Source of the DNA: Mesoplasma seiffertii ATCC 49495
Lineage (GTDB): Bacteria; Bacillota_I; Bacilli_A; Mycoplasmatales; Mycoplasmataceae
Assembly (NCBI RefSeq): GCF_000518725.1
Contig: NZ_KI912486.1
Coordinates: 2,916 to 66,915, forward strand
DNA length: 64,000 nt
Direction of reading: 5' to 3'
Part shown: positions 1 to 8,885 of the stretch, piece after piece
Layout: each line of letters starts with the position of its first letter
How positions within the stretch are numbered: position 1 is the stretch's first letter
Program-made: the position numbers and the translations under genes
The notes under the pieces: model-generated
Databases searched by the model: none
Told to the model about the DNA's origin: nothing
What the model saw: only the letters and a program-made list of their open reading frames with translations

Positions 1-590
1 TCAGCTTTACCAATTGATAACTCAATTGTTGTTTGACCCTCTTCAATACCTTCAGCCAAAACATAACCTGACTTTGCTTCAACGATCACATTAAAAGTAT
101 GCTGTTCAAACGCCTTAGTTAATTTTGAAGCTTCTTTAACTTTAAAAGCATCAGTTTCAATTGCTTGAATTGCTGCTATTGCCAGTTCATCAGTTTCATA
201 TGTTTTTTCTTTAACTAATAGTTTGGTTAATTCAGCATCAACTAATTCTTTTGTGATTTTATTTTCTTGTTTATTATTTTTTATAAATTTTATAATTAGC
301 GGATTTGGTGTTTGATAGCCATCTTGCGCTATAAAAACTACCTTAATATTATTGTTAACAGTTGTAACATTGATACTTTCAATTCCCTCCGGCAAATCTG
401 AAATTATCGCAATTGCTTCTTTTGCTTGGTCAATTGTTTGGTGTCTACCTTGAGCTTCAAATATTACTTTTTTTTCAAATTCAGTAATATTTACTAATTT
501 ACCTTTTTCACGATTCCCACAAGCAACAACAGTTGTTGTTGCAATGGTAATCAACCCAACTGCTCCTAATAATGTTAATAACTTTTTCAT
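1..590 (-). CDS. Surface lipoprotein, N-terminal part (runs off window)
   Basis: The product starts MKKLLTLLGAVGLITIATTT and has a lipobox VVACGN, so it should be exported and lipid-anchored at the Cys near residue 24. The part inside the window (about 196 residues, C-terminus missing) holds two similar modules of roughly 80 residues. Each has a helix-like stretch (IDQAKEAIAIISDL; DELAIAAIQAI) followed by a beta-rich 'xGYxxxxxxIxxxI' end (QDGYQTPNPLIIKFI; KSGYVLAEGIEEG). Modular repeats of this kind are common in Spiroplasma and Mesoplasma lipoproteins of unknown function. The start has AAGAAAAGGAAAAACAATG. A 23-nt poly-T tract (coding strand) lies just upstream of its likely -10 region. The ligand is unknown. 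Confidence 0.85.
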   Translation of the reverse strand, partial: MKKLLTLLGAVGLITIATTTVVACGNREKGKLVNITEFEKKVIFEAQGRHQTIDQAKEAIAIISDLPEGIESINVTTVNNNIKVVFIAQDGYQTPNPLIIKFIKNNKQENKITKELVDAELTKLLVKEKTYETDELAIAAIQAIETDAFKVKEASKLTKAFEQHTFNVIVEAKSGYVLAEGIEEGQTTIELSIGKA

Positions 591-638
591 TGTTTTTCCT
601 TTTCTTGGTTATTTCCTATGCAGGATTTATTTACTCAC

Positions 639-661
639 AAAAAAAAAAAAAAAAAAAAAAA
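639..661 (-). repeat. 23-nt homopolymer in lipoprotein promoter
   Basis: An unbroken run of 23 A on the plus strand (T on the lipoprotein coding strand) ends about 49 nt before the lipoprotein ATG. It is followed by GTGAGTAAATAAATCC, where TAAATAAAT could serve as the -10. The tract would then occupy the -35 to -10 spacer. It also forms the U-run of the hairpin at 661-698. Such tracts change length by slippage. Confidence 0.7.
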
Positions 662-698
662 GCAAATAAAATGTAGGGTCTTCTACATTTTATTTGCT
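639..698 (-). terminator. Perfect 16-bp hairpin plus 23-T tract
   Basis: AGCAAATAAAATGTAG (661-676) and its exact reverse complement (683-698) enclose the loop GGTCTT. On the minus strand the stem runs into 23 T. It would stop any transcript entering from the secY side before the lipoprotein gene. Confidence 0.8.
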
Positions 699-700
699 CC

Positions 701-789
701 TTTTGGTACTTTTTGGACGTTTTTTGGCAATTTTTGAACGTTTTTTGAATTTTGGCTTGTTTGCTTAAATCTTTTTTTCGACGTTTTTT
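701..789. promoter_or_regulatory. Helically phased T/A-tracts (probable bent DNA)
   Basis: T-runs are centred near 702.5, 712, 722.5, 733, 743.5, 775 and 786.5. Steps are about 10.5 bp, with the last two still close to phase after a gap. The core is a degenerate repeat of about 21 bp (TTTTTGGACGTTTTTTG, then TTTTTGAACGTTTTTTG). Phased A-tracts are known to curve DNA. This block sits upstream of the lipoprotein promoter. The rest of the 591-1031 gap (790-956) shows no gene. Confidence 0.55.
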
Positions 790-956
790 AAATTTAGCAG
801 GCTACTAATTTACTAGCTATTTTGTTTAAAACCAAATCTCATTATTATTTTTAAAGATATTCAATACATCATTTTAATGCCCTCTATAATATTTTATTAA
901 GCTAATAAGTTAATCTATTTGATCATTTTCTTCCACATTTGCTACATCAATTTTTC

Positions 957-983
957 AAAAAAAAAGTTAGAAACTCTAACTTT
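957..983 (-). terminator. Terminator after secY
   Basis: AAAGTTAGA (963-971), loop AAC, TCTAACTTT (975-983). On the minus strand it is followed by nine T. It lies about 50 nt past the secY stop and ends the S10-spc transcript. Confidence 0.85.
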
Positions 984-1031
984 ATTTTTTCGATTTCAAT
1001 GGTAATTAAGATGTTACAAAATTTTTGATTT

Positions 1032-2477
1032 CTATCAAATACTTGATGGGCGTCAAGTATCATTTTCAACTGTAAATTTTTCTTTTTTCTTGTCAATATA
1101 TGCTTGTTGAATCAAACGTCCTTTTAACTGTTGAACTGTTTGAATGGCAACAGAAATACAGATAATTAGTCCAGTTCCCCCAATCGCTAGATTAGATGGT
1201 AGGGATGTTAATTTTGAAATTACATATGGTAAAATTGCAATTCCTGATAAGAACAAGGCCCCTAAAACTGACAAACGATTAATTGTTCCGGTTAAGTATT
1301 TTTCAGTATCTTTTCCGGGTTTGATCCCTGGAATAAAGGTTCCTGATTTTTGGAAGTTCTCGGCAATCTTTTCCGGATTAATTTGTACTTGAGAATATAA
1401 GAACGTAAAGAGAATAATCATTACAGCATAAATTCCAATTCCTCATCATGTATCAAATGATAAGAAATGATTGGCAAAGTAAACAAACCCATTATCGCTT
1501 GTTCCCTTAGCATCAATAATTTGCGAAATCGTAATTGGTGTTGAGATAATCGCTGACGCAAAGATTACAGGAATAACTCCGGCGTTGTTAATTTTTAATG
1601 GTAAGTATGGTGTATGGTCTTTTGAATCAACTAGTCCTGATCCAGTTTGTTGAATTGGAATTTTTCGTTCGGCTTCATTGGTTAGGACAATTGCAAAGAT
1701 AACTAAGAAAAAGACCCCCACATAAATCATAAATTTTAAAATTCCGTCAAACAGAATTGCTGCTTCTTCATCTGTGTTTGAAACTCAGAATTGGAAAGTC
1801 GCTTTAAAGTTATTTGGCATTGTTGTAATAATTCCAATAAAAATAATAATTGAAACTCCATTACCAACACCTCTAACTGTAATTTGATCAGCAATTCATA
1901 ACATTAGAAATGAACCTGCTAACATAATTAGCGGTACAAGTACATAGTAAAATCCAGTCGATGCAGCTGACGTTGCATCACCTCACCCAGGAGTAATTAA
2001 GCCTTTTGCTTGCAAAGTAAAGATAGTTGCTTCTCCTTGCATAATTGCAAAGGGAATCATTAAGATCTTAGTTAATTTATCAAGTTTTTTACGACCACGT
2101 TCTCCAGATTTTGATCATCGTGATAGCACTGGAATCACATCTGTTGATAACAGTTGAACGATAATCGAAGCAGTAATATATGGAGAAACTCCCAATGCTA
2201 AAATTGAGAACTTCCCAATACTTCCTCCTCCTAAAGTTGAAAGTAGTTGAAAAAACTGAATATCAGAAACTCCACTTGTGAAGCCTTCATTAATTTTTAC
2301 CCCTGGTACAGTTATATAAATACCTACCCTTAAAATCAATAACACCAATAAAGTAAAAACGATTCTAAAAACCAAATCCTTATTTTTAGTAAAGAAATTA
2401 GTCCTTTCAAAATCGTTTTTCCCTTTAGATGTTTTAATGAAATTGGGCTTACGTTTTGTAGCTTTCTTCATTGCCAT
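1032..2477 (-). CDS. secY: Preprotein translocase subunit SecY
   Basis: This is the channel subunit of the Sec translocon in the cell membrane, 481 residues with about ten hydrophobic segments. Recognisable are the N-terminal cytosolic stretch and TM1 (FRIVFTLLVLLILRVGIYI), the plug-region residues that follow, and the loop TNEAERKIPIQQTG before TM7. Several Trp are UGA, so the reading frame is continuous only with code 4. The ATG abuts the rplO stop, and AGGTGATC just upstream is a strong Shine-Dalgarno; a second ATG two codons later is possible. The C-terminus ends ...DTWRPSSIW before TAG. secY is the last gene of the operon here, directly followed by a terminator, whereas adk-map-infA normally come next. 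Confidence 0.97.
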
Positions 2478-2915
2478 CTAGATCACCTCTGCAGTTCCCC
2501 CAAGTTTCTCAATTGCTTCTTTTGCTGCTTGAGAAATTTTGTTAACTTTGACATTAATAACTTTAGTTAAAGTACCGTTTCCTAAAACTTTAACTAATTG
2601 TTTATCATTCTTAATAATTTTAGCACTAATTAGTGTTGAATGGTCAACAGTTGTTAATCCTAATGTTTCTAAGTCTGATAAGTTCAACAATACAAACTCT
2701 TTTTGGTTACGTGAAGTAAATCCAATTTTTGGAAGTCTTCTGAATAATGGAGTTTGTCCCCCTTCAAATCCAGGGCGAACTCCCCCACCAGAACGTGAGT
2801 TTTGTCCTTTGTGACCTCTAGTAGAAGTTTTACCTTTTCCAGAAGCCATTCCTCTACCTACACGAGTAGCATCTTTTTTACTACCTTCAGTATATTTTAA
2901 TTCATGTAATTTCAT
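2478..2915 (-). CDS. rplO: 50S ribosomal protein L15
   Basis: A 145-residue protein of normal L15 length. The glycine- and basic-rich N-terminus ([20 protein letters not shown]) and [17 protein letters not shown] are the family's 23S rRNA-binding extension, and the globular C-terminal half ends [17 protein letters not shown] precedes the start. The stop touches the secY ATG, so the two are probably translationally coupled. Confidence 0.97.
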   Translation of the reverse strand: MKLHELKYTEGSKKDATRVGRGMASGKGKTSTRGHKGQNSRSGGGVRPGFEGGQTPLFRRLPKIGFTSRNQKEFVLLNLSDLETLGLTTVDHSTLISAKIIKNDKQLVKVLGNGTLTKVINVKVNKISQAAKEAIEKLGGTAEVI

Positions 2916-2932
2916 AAATTGTGACTCCTTTC

Positions 2933-3589
2933 TTAAGCTGTTTTAGCTTCTTCTACTTTTGTGATTGTTGGGTTAGCTTGTTTTGGTGCTTTCCCGTAAC
3001 GTAATTCTTGAACTCTTTGAGCAGTTTGCATTTTTGTCAAACCGTCCAAAGTTGCACGAATCATGTTAATTGGAGTATTACGTCCTAATGATTTTGCATA
3101 GATATCTGCAATTCCTGCTAATTCAATAACAGCACGTGCAGGTCCCCCAGCAATAACTCCAGTTCCTTCTTTAGCTGGTTTAATTAATACTTTACCAGCT
3201 CCAAATGTCCCTAGAACTTCATGAGGTACAGTTGTTCCTCTTAATGATACTGTTACAAGGTTCTTACGAGCTTCTTTGATCGCTTTTTTAATTGCTTCAG
3301 GAACTTCGTTAGCTTTTCCAGTTCCCATTCCAACTTGACCTTTTTTATTTCCAACTACAACAACAGCTGCAAATCTAAAGTGACGTCCACCTTTAGTAAC
3401 TTTAGTAACACGTCTAATTGTTACTACTTTTTCTTCAAAGTCGTCTTTTACTTTTTCAAAGCGACGGTTGTTGTTTCTTGGTTTAGCATTTCTTCTATCG
3501 AATTTTTTTCCTTCTGGACGAGCATTAGGAGTTTCGACTGCTGGTGTAGCTGATGCAGCTACTTCAATTGTTTTGTTTTCTGTAGTCAT
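2933..3589 (-). CDS. rpsE: 30S ribosomal protein S5
   Basis: A 218-residue S5, longer than the usual 165 or so. The S5 core begins near residue 52 ([20 protein letters not shown]) with the double-stranded-RNA-binding N-domain, followed by [15 protein letters not shown] and the C-domain [19 protein letters not shown]. The extra first 50 residues are low complexity, basic and Asn-rich ([10 protein letters not shown]). Such extensions occur in mollicute S5. S5 works in decoding fidelity at the mRNA entry site. It lies between rplR and rplO in the normal spc order. Confidence 0.96.
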   Translation of the reverse strand: MTTENKTIEVAASATPAVETPNARPEGKKFDRRNAKPRNNNRRFEKVKDDFEEKVVTIRRVTKVTKGGRHFRFAAVVVVGNKKGQVGMGTGKANEVPEAIKKAIKEARKNLVTVSLRGTTVPHEVLGTFGAGKVLIKPAKEGTGVIAGGPARAVIELAGIADIYAKSLGRNTPINMIRATLDGLTKMQTAQRVQELRYGKAPKQANPTITKVEEAKTA

Positions 3590-3607
3590 ATTTTTTCCGT
3601 GCCCCTT

Positions 3608-3958
3608 CTAGAATTTCAATCCATTTGCTCTTGCAGCTTCTGCAAAAGCTTTTACTTTACCATGGTATAAGTATCCACCACGATCGAAGACAACTTCTTC
3701 GATATTTTTTGATAATGCTAACTTTGTGATTTCTTCAGCAACTTTAACAGCCGCTTCAGCGTTTGATTTAGATTTTAAATCCATTTTTAAAGTAGATGCT
3801 GATACAAGTGTAACTCCAGTTGTATCATCAATAATTTGAGCATAAAAGTTTGTGTTTGATTTGAATACATTTAATCTTGGTCTTGAAGTAGTTCCAGAAA
3901 TTTTGTTTCTTACTCGGAAGTGTCTTCTTTTTCTTGATTCTGCTTTTGTAAATTTCAT
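3608..3958 (-). CDS. rplR: 50S ribosomal protein L18
   Basis: A 116-residue protein, typical for L18, which binds 5S rRNA in the central protuberance. The basic N-terminus ([15 protein letters not shown]), [10 protein letters not shown] and the terminal [20 protein letters not shown] are family hallmarks. The gene starts after AAAGGAAAAG and stays in standard spc order. Confidence 0.96.
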   Translation of the reverse strand: MKFTKAESRKRRHFRVRNKISGTTSRPRLNVFKSNTNFYAQIIDDTTGVTLVSASTLKMDLKSKSNAEAAVKVAEEITKLALSKNIEEVVFDRGGYLYHGKVKAFAEAARANGLKF

Positions 3959-3983
3959 ATTTCTTTTCCTTTAAAGCGTTGGC

Positions 3984-4526
3984 CTATTTACCAGCTGCTT
4001 TTCCTTCTTTTCTAATAATGTATTCATCTTTGTAACGAACTCCTTTACCTTTGTATGGTTCTGGTTTTCTGTATGCTCTAATGTTTGCTGCTACTTCTCC
4101 AACTAATTGTTTATCGATCCCTGAAATGATAACTTCAGTTGGTTTTGGAACTTCAACTGTAATTCCTTGAGGAATTGTATAGTTTACTGGATGTGAGAAT
4201 CCTAAAGCTAAGTTTAAGTTATTACCATTTAAAGCGGCTTTATACCCAACTCCAATGATTTGTAATTCTTTTTTAAATCCTTCACTTACTCCAGTTAACA
4301 TTCCTTGTAATAATGAGTTTGTTGTTCCGTGTAATTGTTTTGTATGTTTTGCTTCGTTTGCTCTAGTTGTTGTAACATTTCCGTCTTCAACACTAATAGT
4401 AATAACTTTAGCAAATTTTTGAACCAAAGTTCCTTTTGATCCTTTAACTGTTACTGTGTTATCGTCTGCTACTGTGATTTCAACACCGGCAGGGATTGCT
4501 AATATTCTGTTTCCTATACGTGACAT
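3984..4526 (-). CDS. rplF: 50S ribosomal protein L6
   Basis: 180 residues, normal length. It has two L6 alpha/beta domains. The start [15 protein letters not shown] and the C-terminal signature [15 protein letters not shown] are diagnostic. L6 sits near the factor-binding site of the large subunit. AAGGGAGGAAATAATTAATG gives a clear ribosome-binding site. Confidence 0.97.
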   Translation of the reverse strand: MSRIGNRILAIPAGVEITVADDNTVTVKGSKGTLVQKFAKVITISVEDGNVTTTRANEAKHTKQLHGTTNSLLQGMLTGVSEGFKKELQIIGVGYKAALNGNNLNLALGFSHPVNYTIPQGITVEVPKPTEVIISGIDKQLVGEVAANIRAYRKPEPYKGKGVRYKDEYIIRKEGKAAGK

Positions 4527-4546
4527 TAATTATTTCCTCCCTTTTC

Positions 4547-4936
4547 CTATCAAATAAATGCTAACACTTCTCCACCAACTTGGTTTGAGCGTGCTTGTTT
4601 ATCTGTCATGATTCCTTTTGATGTTGATACTACTGCGATTCCTAATCCGTTTAATACTTGTGGGATTTCATTTGCTGGTGCATAAACTCTTAATCCTGGT
4701 TTTGAGATCTTTTTAAGTCCTTGAATAACTCTTGTTTTACCTTGATATTTTAATGTTATAGTAATAGTTTTTTTAGTTTCACCATCAACGATGAAATCTG
4801 AAATGAACCCTTCTTCTTTTAAAATTCTTGCGATTTCTAGTTTCATTTTGCTTCCTGGCATACTTACAGTTTTTAAGTATCTTTGGTTAGCATTACGAAT
4901 TCTAGTAAGCATATCTGCAATTACGTCTGTAGTCAT
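4547..4936 (-). CDS. rpsH: 30S ribosomal protein S8
   Basis: 129 residues. It starts [18 protein letters not shown] and has the conserved [12 protein letters not shown]. The last residue is a Trp encoded by TGA, directly followed by TAG; S8 proteins commonly end in Trp, so the standard code would cut it one residue short. S8 is a primary 16S rRNA binder of the small-subunit platform and, in E. coli, the spc operon autoregulator. Confidence 0.97.
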
Positions 4937-4961
4937 ATTTCTCTATTTCCTTTTCTATAAA

Positions 4962-5147
4962 TTATCAAGATGCTTTTCTAATACCAGGGATTTGACCTTC
5001 ATATGCATATTTTCTAAAGCATAGACGGCAAATTCCGAATTTTTTAAGCACAGCATGTGGTCTACCACATTGGTTACAACGAGTGTAACTTCTAACACCA
5101 AACTTTTGGTGTTTAGCTTGTTTAACTTTTAATGATTTTTTAGCCAT
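4962..5147 (-). CDS. rpsN: 30S ribosomal protein S14 type Z
   Basis: 61 residues, the short zinc-binding form. CNQCGRPH and CRLCFRK give the four zinc cysteines. The C-terminus IPGIRKASW matches the family, with the final Trp as TGA followed by TAA. It stands between rplE and rpsH as usual, after AGGGGGATAGAG. Confidence 0.97.
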
Positions 5148-5166
5148 TTTTCTCTATCCCCCTGTA

Positions 5167-5709
5167 TTATTTCTGGAAAGGCATTCCGAATTTTTCAAGT
5201 AATGCGAAAGCCTCTTCATTTGTTTTAGCAGTTGTTACGACAGTAATATCCATTCCACGAAGTTTTTGAACTTTATCATAATCAATTTCAGGGAAAATGA
5301 TTTGTTCTTTGATTCCTAGAGTGTAGTTTCCAAATCCATCAAATGATGTTTTTGAAACCCCTTTGAAGTCACGCACACGTGGTAATGAAACGTTAACTAA
5401 ACGGTCTAAGAAATCATACATTCTTTTTCCTCTTAGAGTAACTTTTGTACCAATTGGCATTCCTTCTCTTAATTTAAATACAGCTAAAGATTTTTTAGCT
5501 TTTGTAACCAATGGTTTTTGACCAGCGATTAATTCTAGTTCAGCAACAGCCATATCTAATTTCTTAGGATCTGTAGTTGCTTCTCCAACTCCCATGTTAA
5601 TAACAATTTTAGTTAATTTGGGAACTTGCATTACTGATTTATATTCTTGCTCTTTAAATAAAGCAGGAACAATTTCAGCAGTATATTTAGTTTGTAATCT
5701 TGATTTCAT
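5167..5709 (-). CDS. rplE: 50S ribosomal protein L5
   Basis: 180 residues, full length. Family features include [41 protein letters not shown] and the [16 protein letters not shown] end region. L5 binds 5S rRNA and contacts the P-site tRNA. AGAAAGGAACATAAAG precedes the start. Confidence 0.97.
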   Translation of the reverse strand: MKSRLQTKYTAEIVPALFKEQEYKSVMQVPKLTKIVINMGVGEATTDPKKLDMAVAELELIAGQKPLVTKAKKSLAVFKLREGMPIGTKVTLRGKRMYDFLDRLVNVSLPRVRDFKGVSKTSFDGFGNYTLGIKEQIIFPEIDYDKVQKLRGMDITVVTTAKTNEEAFALLEKFGMPFQK

Positions 5710-5728
5710 ATTTCTTTATGTTCCTTTC

Positions 5729-6055
5729 TTATTTAACAGCTTTAATGTGTTGTTGAGATTTTCTCGCCACACGAACTTTTTTACCATCAACAATTTCATA
5801 ACCAATTTTAGTTGTTAAGTCTTTTGTTTTTGGATCTTGTAATGCTACGTTTGAGATATTAATTTTAGCAGGAATTTCTTTAATTCCTCCTTCAGTATCA
5901 GTTTGTGAAGGTTTAACATGTTTCAAAACATTAATTCCTTGAACTGATACTCATTTTTTATCTTTAGTAATGTGAGTGATTGGTCCTACTTCACCTTTGT
6001 GTGAACCAGCGATAATTTTAACAACATCACCTTTTAAGATTTTTGATTTAGTCAT
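5729..6055 (-). CDS. rplX: 50S ribosomal protein L24
   Basis: 108 residues once read through the TGA Trp near residue 34. The KOW motif region (KILKGDVVKIIAGSHKGEVG) is at residues 4-23. L24 is an early assembly initiator of the 50S subunit. The start follows AGGAGGAACCAGAATATG. The gene lies between rplN and rplE as in other bacteria. Confidence 0.96.
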
Positions 6056-6068
6056 ATTCTGGTTCCTC

Positions 6069-6437
6069 CTATAATACTTCTGGAGCTAGAGATGCAATTT
6101 TAACAAATCCAGCGTCTTTAATTTCACGTGCAATTGGACCGAAAATACGTGTTCCACGTGGGTTTTTATCATCTTTTACTAATACAACGGCATTTTCAGA
6201 AAATTTGATGTAAGTTCCATCTTCTCTTCTTAATTCACGTTTTGTTCTAACAATAACAGCTTTAACAACTTGACCTTTTTTAACAGCTCCCCCAGGAGCA
6301 GCAGCGATAACTGAACAAACAACAATATCACCAATACCAGTGAATTTTCTCACTGATCCACCTAAATTACGAATTACACGAACTTCTTTAGCACCTGAGT
6401 TGTCAGCTACTTTTAATACGGATAAGTTTTGAATCAT
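6069..6437 (-). CDS. rplN: 50S ribosomal protein L14
   Basis: 122 residues, the exact usual length. It starts [19 protein letters not shown] and contains [20 protein letters not shown] and [12 protein letters not shown]. It binds 23S rRNA at the subunit interface. AAGGAAATAAATTTATG is the initiation site. Confidence 0.98.
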   Translation of the reverse strand: MIQNLSVLKVADNSGAKEVRVIRNLGGSVRKFTGIGDIVVCSVIAAAPGGAVKKGQVVKAVIVRTKRELRREDGTYIKFSENAVVLVKDDKNPRGTRIFGPIAREIKDAGFVKIASLAPEVL

Positions 6438-6460
6438 AAATTTATTTCCTTATCTTTCTA

Positions 6461-6718
6461 TTAAAGAACAGCTTTTTCGACAACTTTAACTAATCTAAAG
6501 TTTTTAGTTGCTGATAAAGGACGTGTTTCCATAATTTCAACTTTATCTCCCATACGAGCGATTTGTTGTTCATCGTGTGCTTTATATTTTTTTGAATATT
6601 TAACACGTTTTTTGTAAATTGGGTGGTTTTTGTATGTTTCAACTAAGACAGTAATAGTTTTATCCATTTTATCAGATACTACTTTACCAACTAGTACTTT
6701 ACGGCTATTTCTTTCCAT
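6461..6718 (-). CDS. rpsQ: 30S ribosomal protein S17
   Basis: 85 residues with an OB fold. [18 protein letters not shown] and [20 protein letters not shown] are standard. It is a primary 16S rRNA binder. The ATG overlaps the rpmC stop by one base (TAATG), with AAGGAGACG upstream, implying coupled translation. Confidence 0.97.
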   Translation of the reverse strand: MERNSRKVLVGKVVSDKMDKTITVLVETYKNHPIYKKRVKYSKKYKAHDEQQIARMGDKVEIMETRPLSATKNFRLVKVVEKAVL

Positions 6719-7119
6719 TATTCTGCGTCTCCTTCTGCTTCGGCTGCGTTTGCCATTGCAGCAGCAATTGAATCTTCATCAATTGAAGTTCCAAATTGTT
6801 CTGCTTGCATGTCTTCGATCATTTTGCGTTGTTTAGCTCTTACTTCTTTTCCTGATTTTTCGGCTTCAGCAACTGCTTGACCATAATCAGCTTTAATTGT
6901 TTTGTTTGTGTTTTCACCTGCTAGGCGTTTTTCAGATAATACTAATTCAATTCTTGCAATTTCTTTTTTAATTTCTTTAATACGGTGAGTTTGTTCTAAA
7001 CTCCCAACTGCTGCTTGAAATTTTAAAGCAAATAATTCTGCTCTTTTTCCTTCACCAGTTTTGATTAGTTCTTCAACAGATAAATTTCTTAAATCTGTAA
7101 TTTGATTTGATTTACCCAT
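6718..7119 (-). CDS. rpmC: 50S ribosomal protein L29, long form
   Basis: 133 residues, twice the usual 60-70. Residues 1-65 are L29: [20 protein letters not shown], then [20 protein letters not shown]. The extra 65 residues form a charged, likely helical tail that becomes acidic and Ala-rich ([16 protein letters not shown]). The tail reaches the stop that overlaps rpsQ (TAATG). The start also overlaps the rplP stop by one base. L29 lies by the peptide exit tunnel where SRP and trigger factor dock. The role of the tail is unknown. Confidence 0.95.
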   Translation of the reverse strand: MGKSNQITDLRNLSVEELIKTGEGKRAELFALKFQAAVGSLEQTHRIKEIKKEIARIELVLSEKRLAGENTNKTIKADYGQAVAEAEKSGKEVRAKQRKMIEDMQAEQFGTSIDEDSIAAAMANAAEAEGDAE

Positions 7120-7532
7120 TATTCTTCACCTCTTTTAACAAATTTACAACGAATTGGTAGTTTATGCATTGCTAGTCTTAGTGCTTCACGTGCTGTTTCT
7201 TCACTAACTCCAGCAATTTCGAACATTACTGTTCCTGTTTTTACAACTGCTACTCATTTTTCAGGGTTCCCTTTTCCAGATCCCATTCTAACTTCAGCAG
7301 GTTTTTTTGTCATTGACATATGTGGGAAAATTCTCATTCAGATTTTTCCATCACGTTTCATAAAACGAGTCATCGCAATACGCGCAGCTTCGATTTGGTG
7401 GTTGTCAATTCAAGCACCATCCAACGCCATTAATCCAAATTCACCAAAGTTGATTTCTTTTGCTCCTTTAGCTTTTCCTTCATAACTAACTCTATGAGGT
7501 TTACGATATTTAGTTCTTTTTGGCATTAACAT
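7119..7532 (-). CDS. rplP: 50S ribosomal protein L16
   Basis: 137 residues across several TGA Trp codons. It starts [14 protein letters not shown] and includes IRIFPH-type and [19 protein letters not shown] segments conserved in L16. L16 organises the A-site of the 50S subunit. AAAGGAGGT ahead of the start lies inside the end of rpsC. The stop overlaps the rpmC ATG. Confidence 0.96.
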
Positions 7533-7534
7533 AA

Positions 7535-8233
7535 TTATCTTTTACCTCCTTTGTTGTATCTAGGTCTTTCCATAACTCTATCGTAGTTGTGGTTGTTACC
7601 TAAAACTTCTCCGTGGTTAATTCAAACTTTAACTCCGATTTGACCATATGTAGTTGCAGCTTCATATAGTGCGTAGTCAATGTTTGATCTTAATGTTGAT
7701 AATGGAACTGATCCTTCTAAGTAACCTTCAGTACGAGCCATTTCAACTCCTCCTAAACGTCCACTTACAGAAGTTTTAATTCCTTTAACACCAGCTTTTA
7801 ATGCTTTTCTAATAGCTAATTTTTGAACTGTTCTAAATGAAGCACGGTTTGTGATTTGTTCTCCAATTCAACGAGCTACTAATGTTGCATCAGTATCTGG
7901 GTTTTTAATTTCAATAACTTTTACATTAACAACTAAGTTTTTGTCTTTAACTGTTTTTTTAACAGCTAAGGTAATGTTTTGAATATTTTTACCTTCTGCT
8001 CCTAAAACAATCGCTGGACGAGCAGTTTTAATGATTAAAGTTAAATCTGCTGAAGTTCTTTCAATATCAACTTTTGCAACTGCGGCATCTTTTAATAATT
8101 TTAAAACTGTTTCACGAATTTTAATGTCTTGGTTTAATCAAGTTACATATTGTCCTTTTTCAGCATATCATCTATTTTCTCAATCTCTAACGATTCCTAA
8201 ACGTAAAACGTTTGGTGATACTTTTTGTCCCAT
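7535..8233 (-). CDS. rpsC: 30S ribosomal protein S3
   Basis: 232 residues. It begins [18 protein letters not shown]. The KH domain carries [15 protein letters not shown], and the C-domain has [13 protein letters not shown] and [20 protein letters not shown]. Several Trp are TGA. S3 forms part of the mRNA entry helicase region. Two bases separate its stop from the rplP ATG. Confidence 0.97.
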
Positions 8234-8247
8234 AATTCTGCTCCTTC

Positions 8248-8586
8248 CTAGTTTCTAACATCACTTACGATTAATGTAATGTGACTTGTTCTTTTTAAAA
8301 TTTCATATGCTCTACCGTGAGCTCTTGGTCTAAAACGTTTTAAAGTTGGACCTTCATTTACGTAAACTGTTTTAACAAACAATTTATCAGCTTCCATTCC
8401 GTTGTTATTAACAGCGTTAGCGATTGCTGAGTTTAATAATTTTAAAATTGGCTCAGCTGAAACTTTATCTAAGTTTTGTAAAACTGCTACAGCTTGTGCC
8501 ACTGATTTATTTCTGATTGTATCGACAACTAGTCTAACTTTTCTAGGTGAGATACGAATCATATTTAATTGTGCTTTTGCTTCCAT
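8248..8586 (-). CDS. rplV: 50S ribosomal protein L22
   Basis: 112 residues, the usual size. Signatures are [34 protein letters not shown] and [20 protein letters not shown]. Its loop (RPRAHGRA) lines the peptide exit tunnel, where macrolide-resistance changes are known. The start follows TAGGAAATAAATC. Confidence 0.97.
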   Translation of the reverse strand: MEAKAQLNMIRISPRKVRLVVDTIRNKSVAQAVAVLQNLDKVSAEPILKLLNSAIANAVNNNGMEADKLFVKTVYVNEGPTLKRFRPRAHGRAYEILKRTSHITLIVSDVRN

Positions 8587-8606
8587 GATTTATTTCCTAT
8601 CTCTTC

Positions 8607-8867
8607 CTATTTTTTCTTGTCATCACCGTGACCACCAAATTTACGAGTTGGAGCAAATTCACCTAATTTGTGTCCAACCATATCTTCAGTCACGTATACT
8701 GGAATAAATTCTTTTCCATTGTACACACCGAAAGTTCTTCCGATGAATTCAGGGAAAATAGTTGATCTACGTGATCAAGTTTTAATAACTTCGTTTTTCC
8801 CCATTGTTTCCACTTTTTTAAATAAGTGTTCGTCAACAAAAGGTCCTTTTTTTAATGATCTTGCCAT
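8607..8867 (-). CDS. rpsS: 30S ribosomal protein S19
   Basis: 86 residues: [19 protein letters not shown], then [20 protein letters not shown] and [17 protein letters not shown], as in other S19 proteins of the small-subunit head. It contains a TGA Trp (IKTWSRRS), a Trp conserved in the family. Confidence 0.97.
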
Positions 8868-8885
8868 ATCTTCTTTTCCCCTTTC

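Noticed and set aside
639-661. Homopolymer as a pure sequencing artefact
   Set aside because: It follows a perfect hairpin as a normal terminator U-run, so a tract is expected; its exact length may still be wrong.
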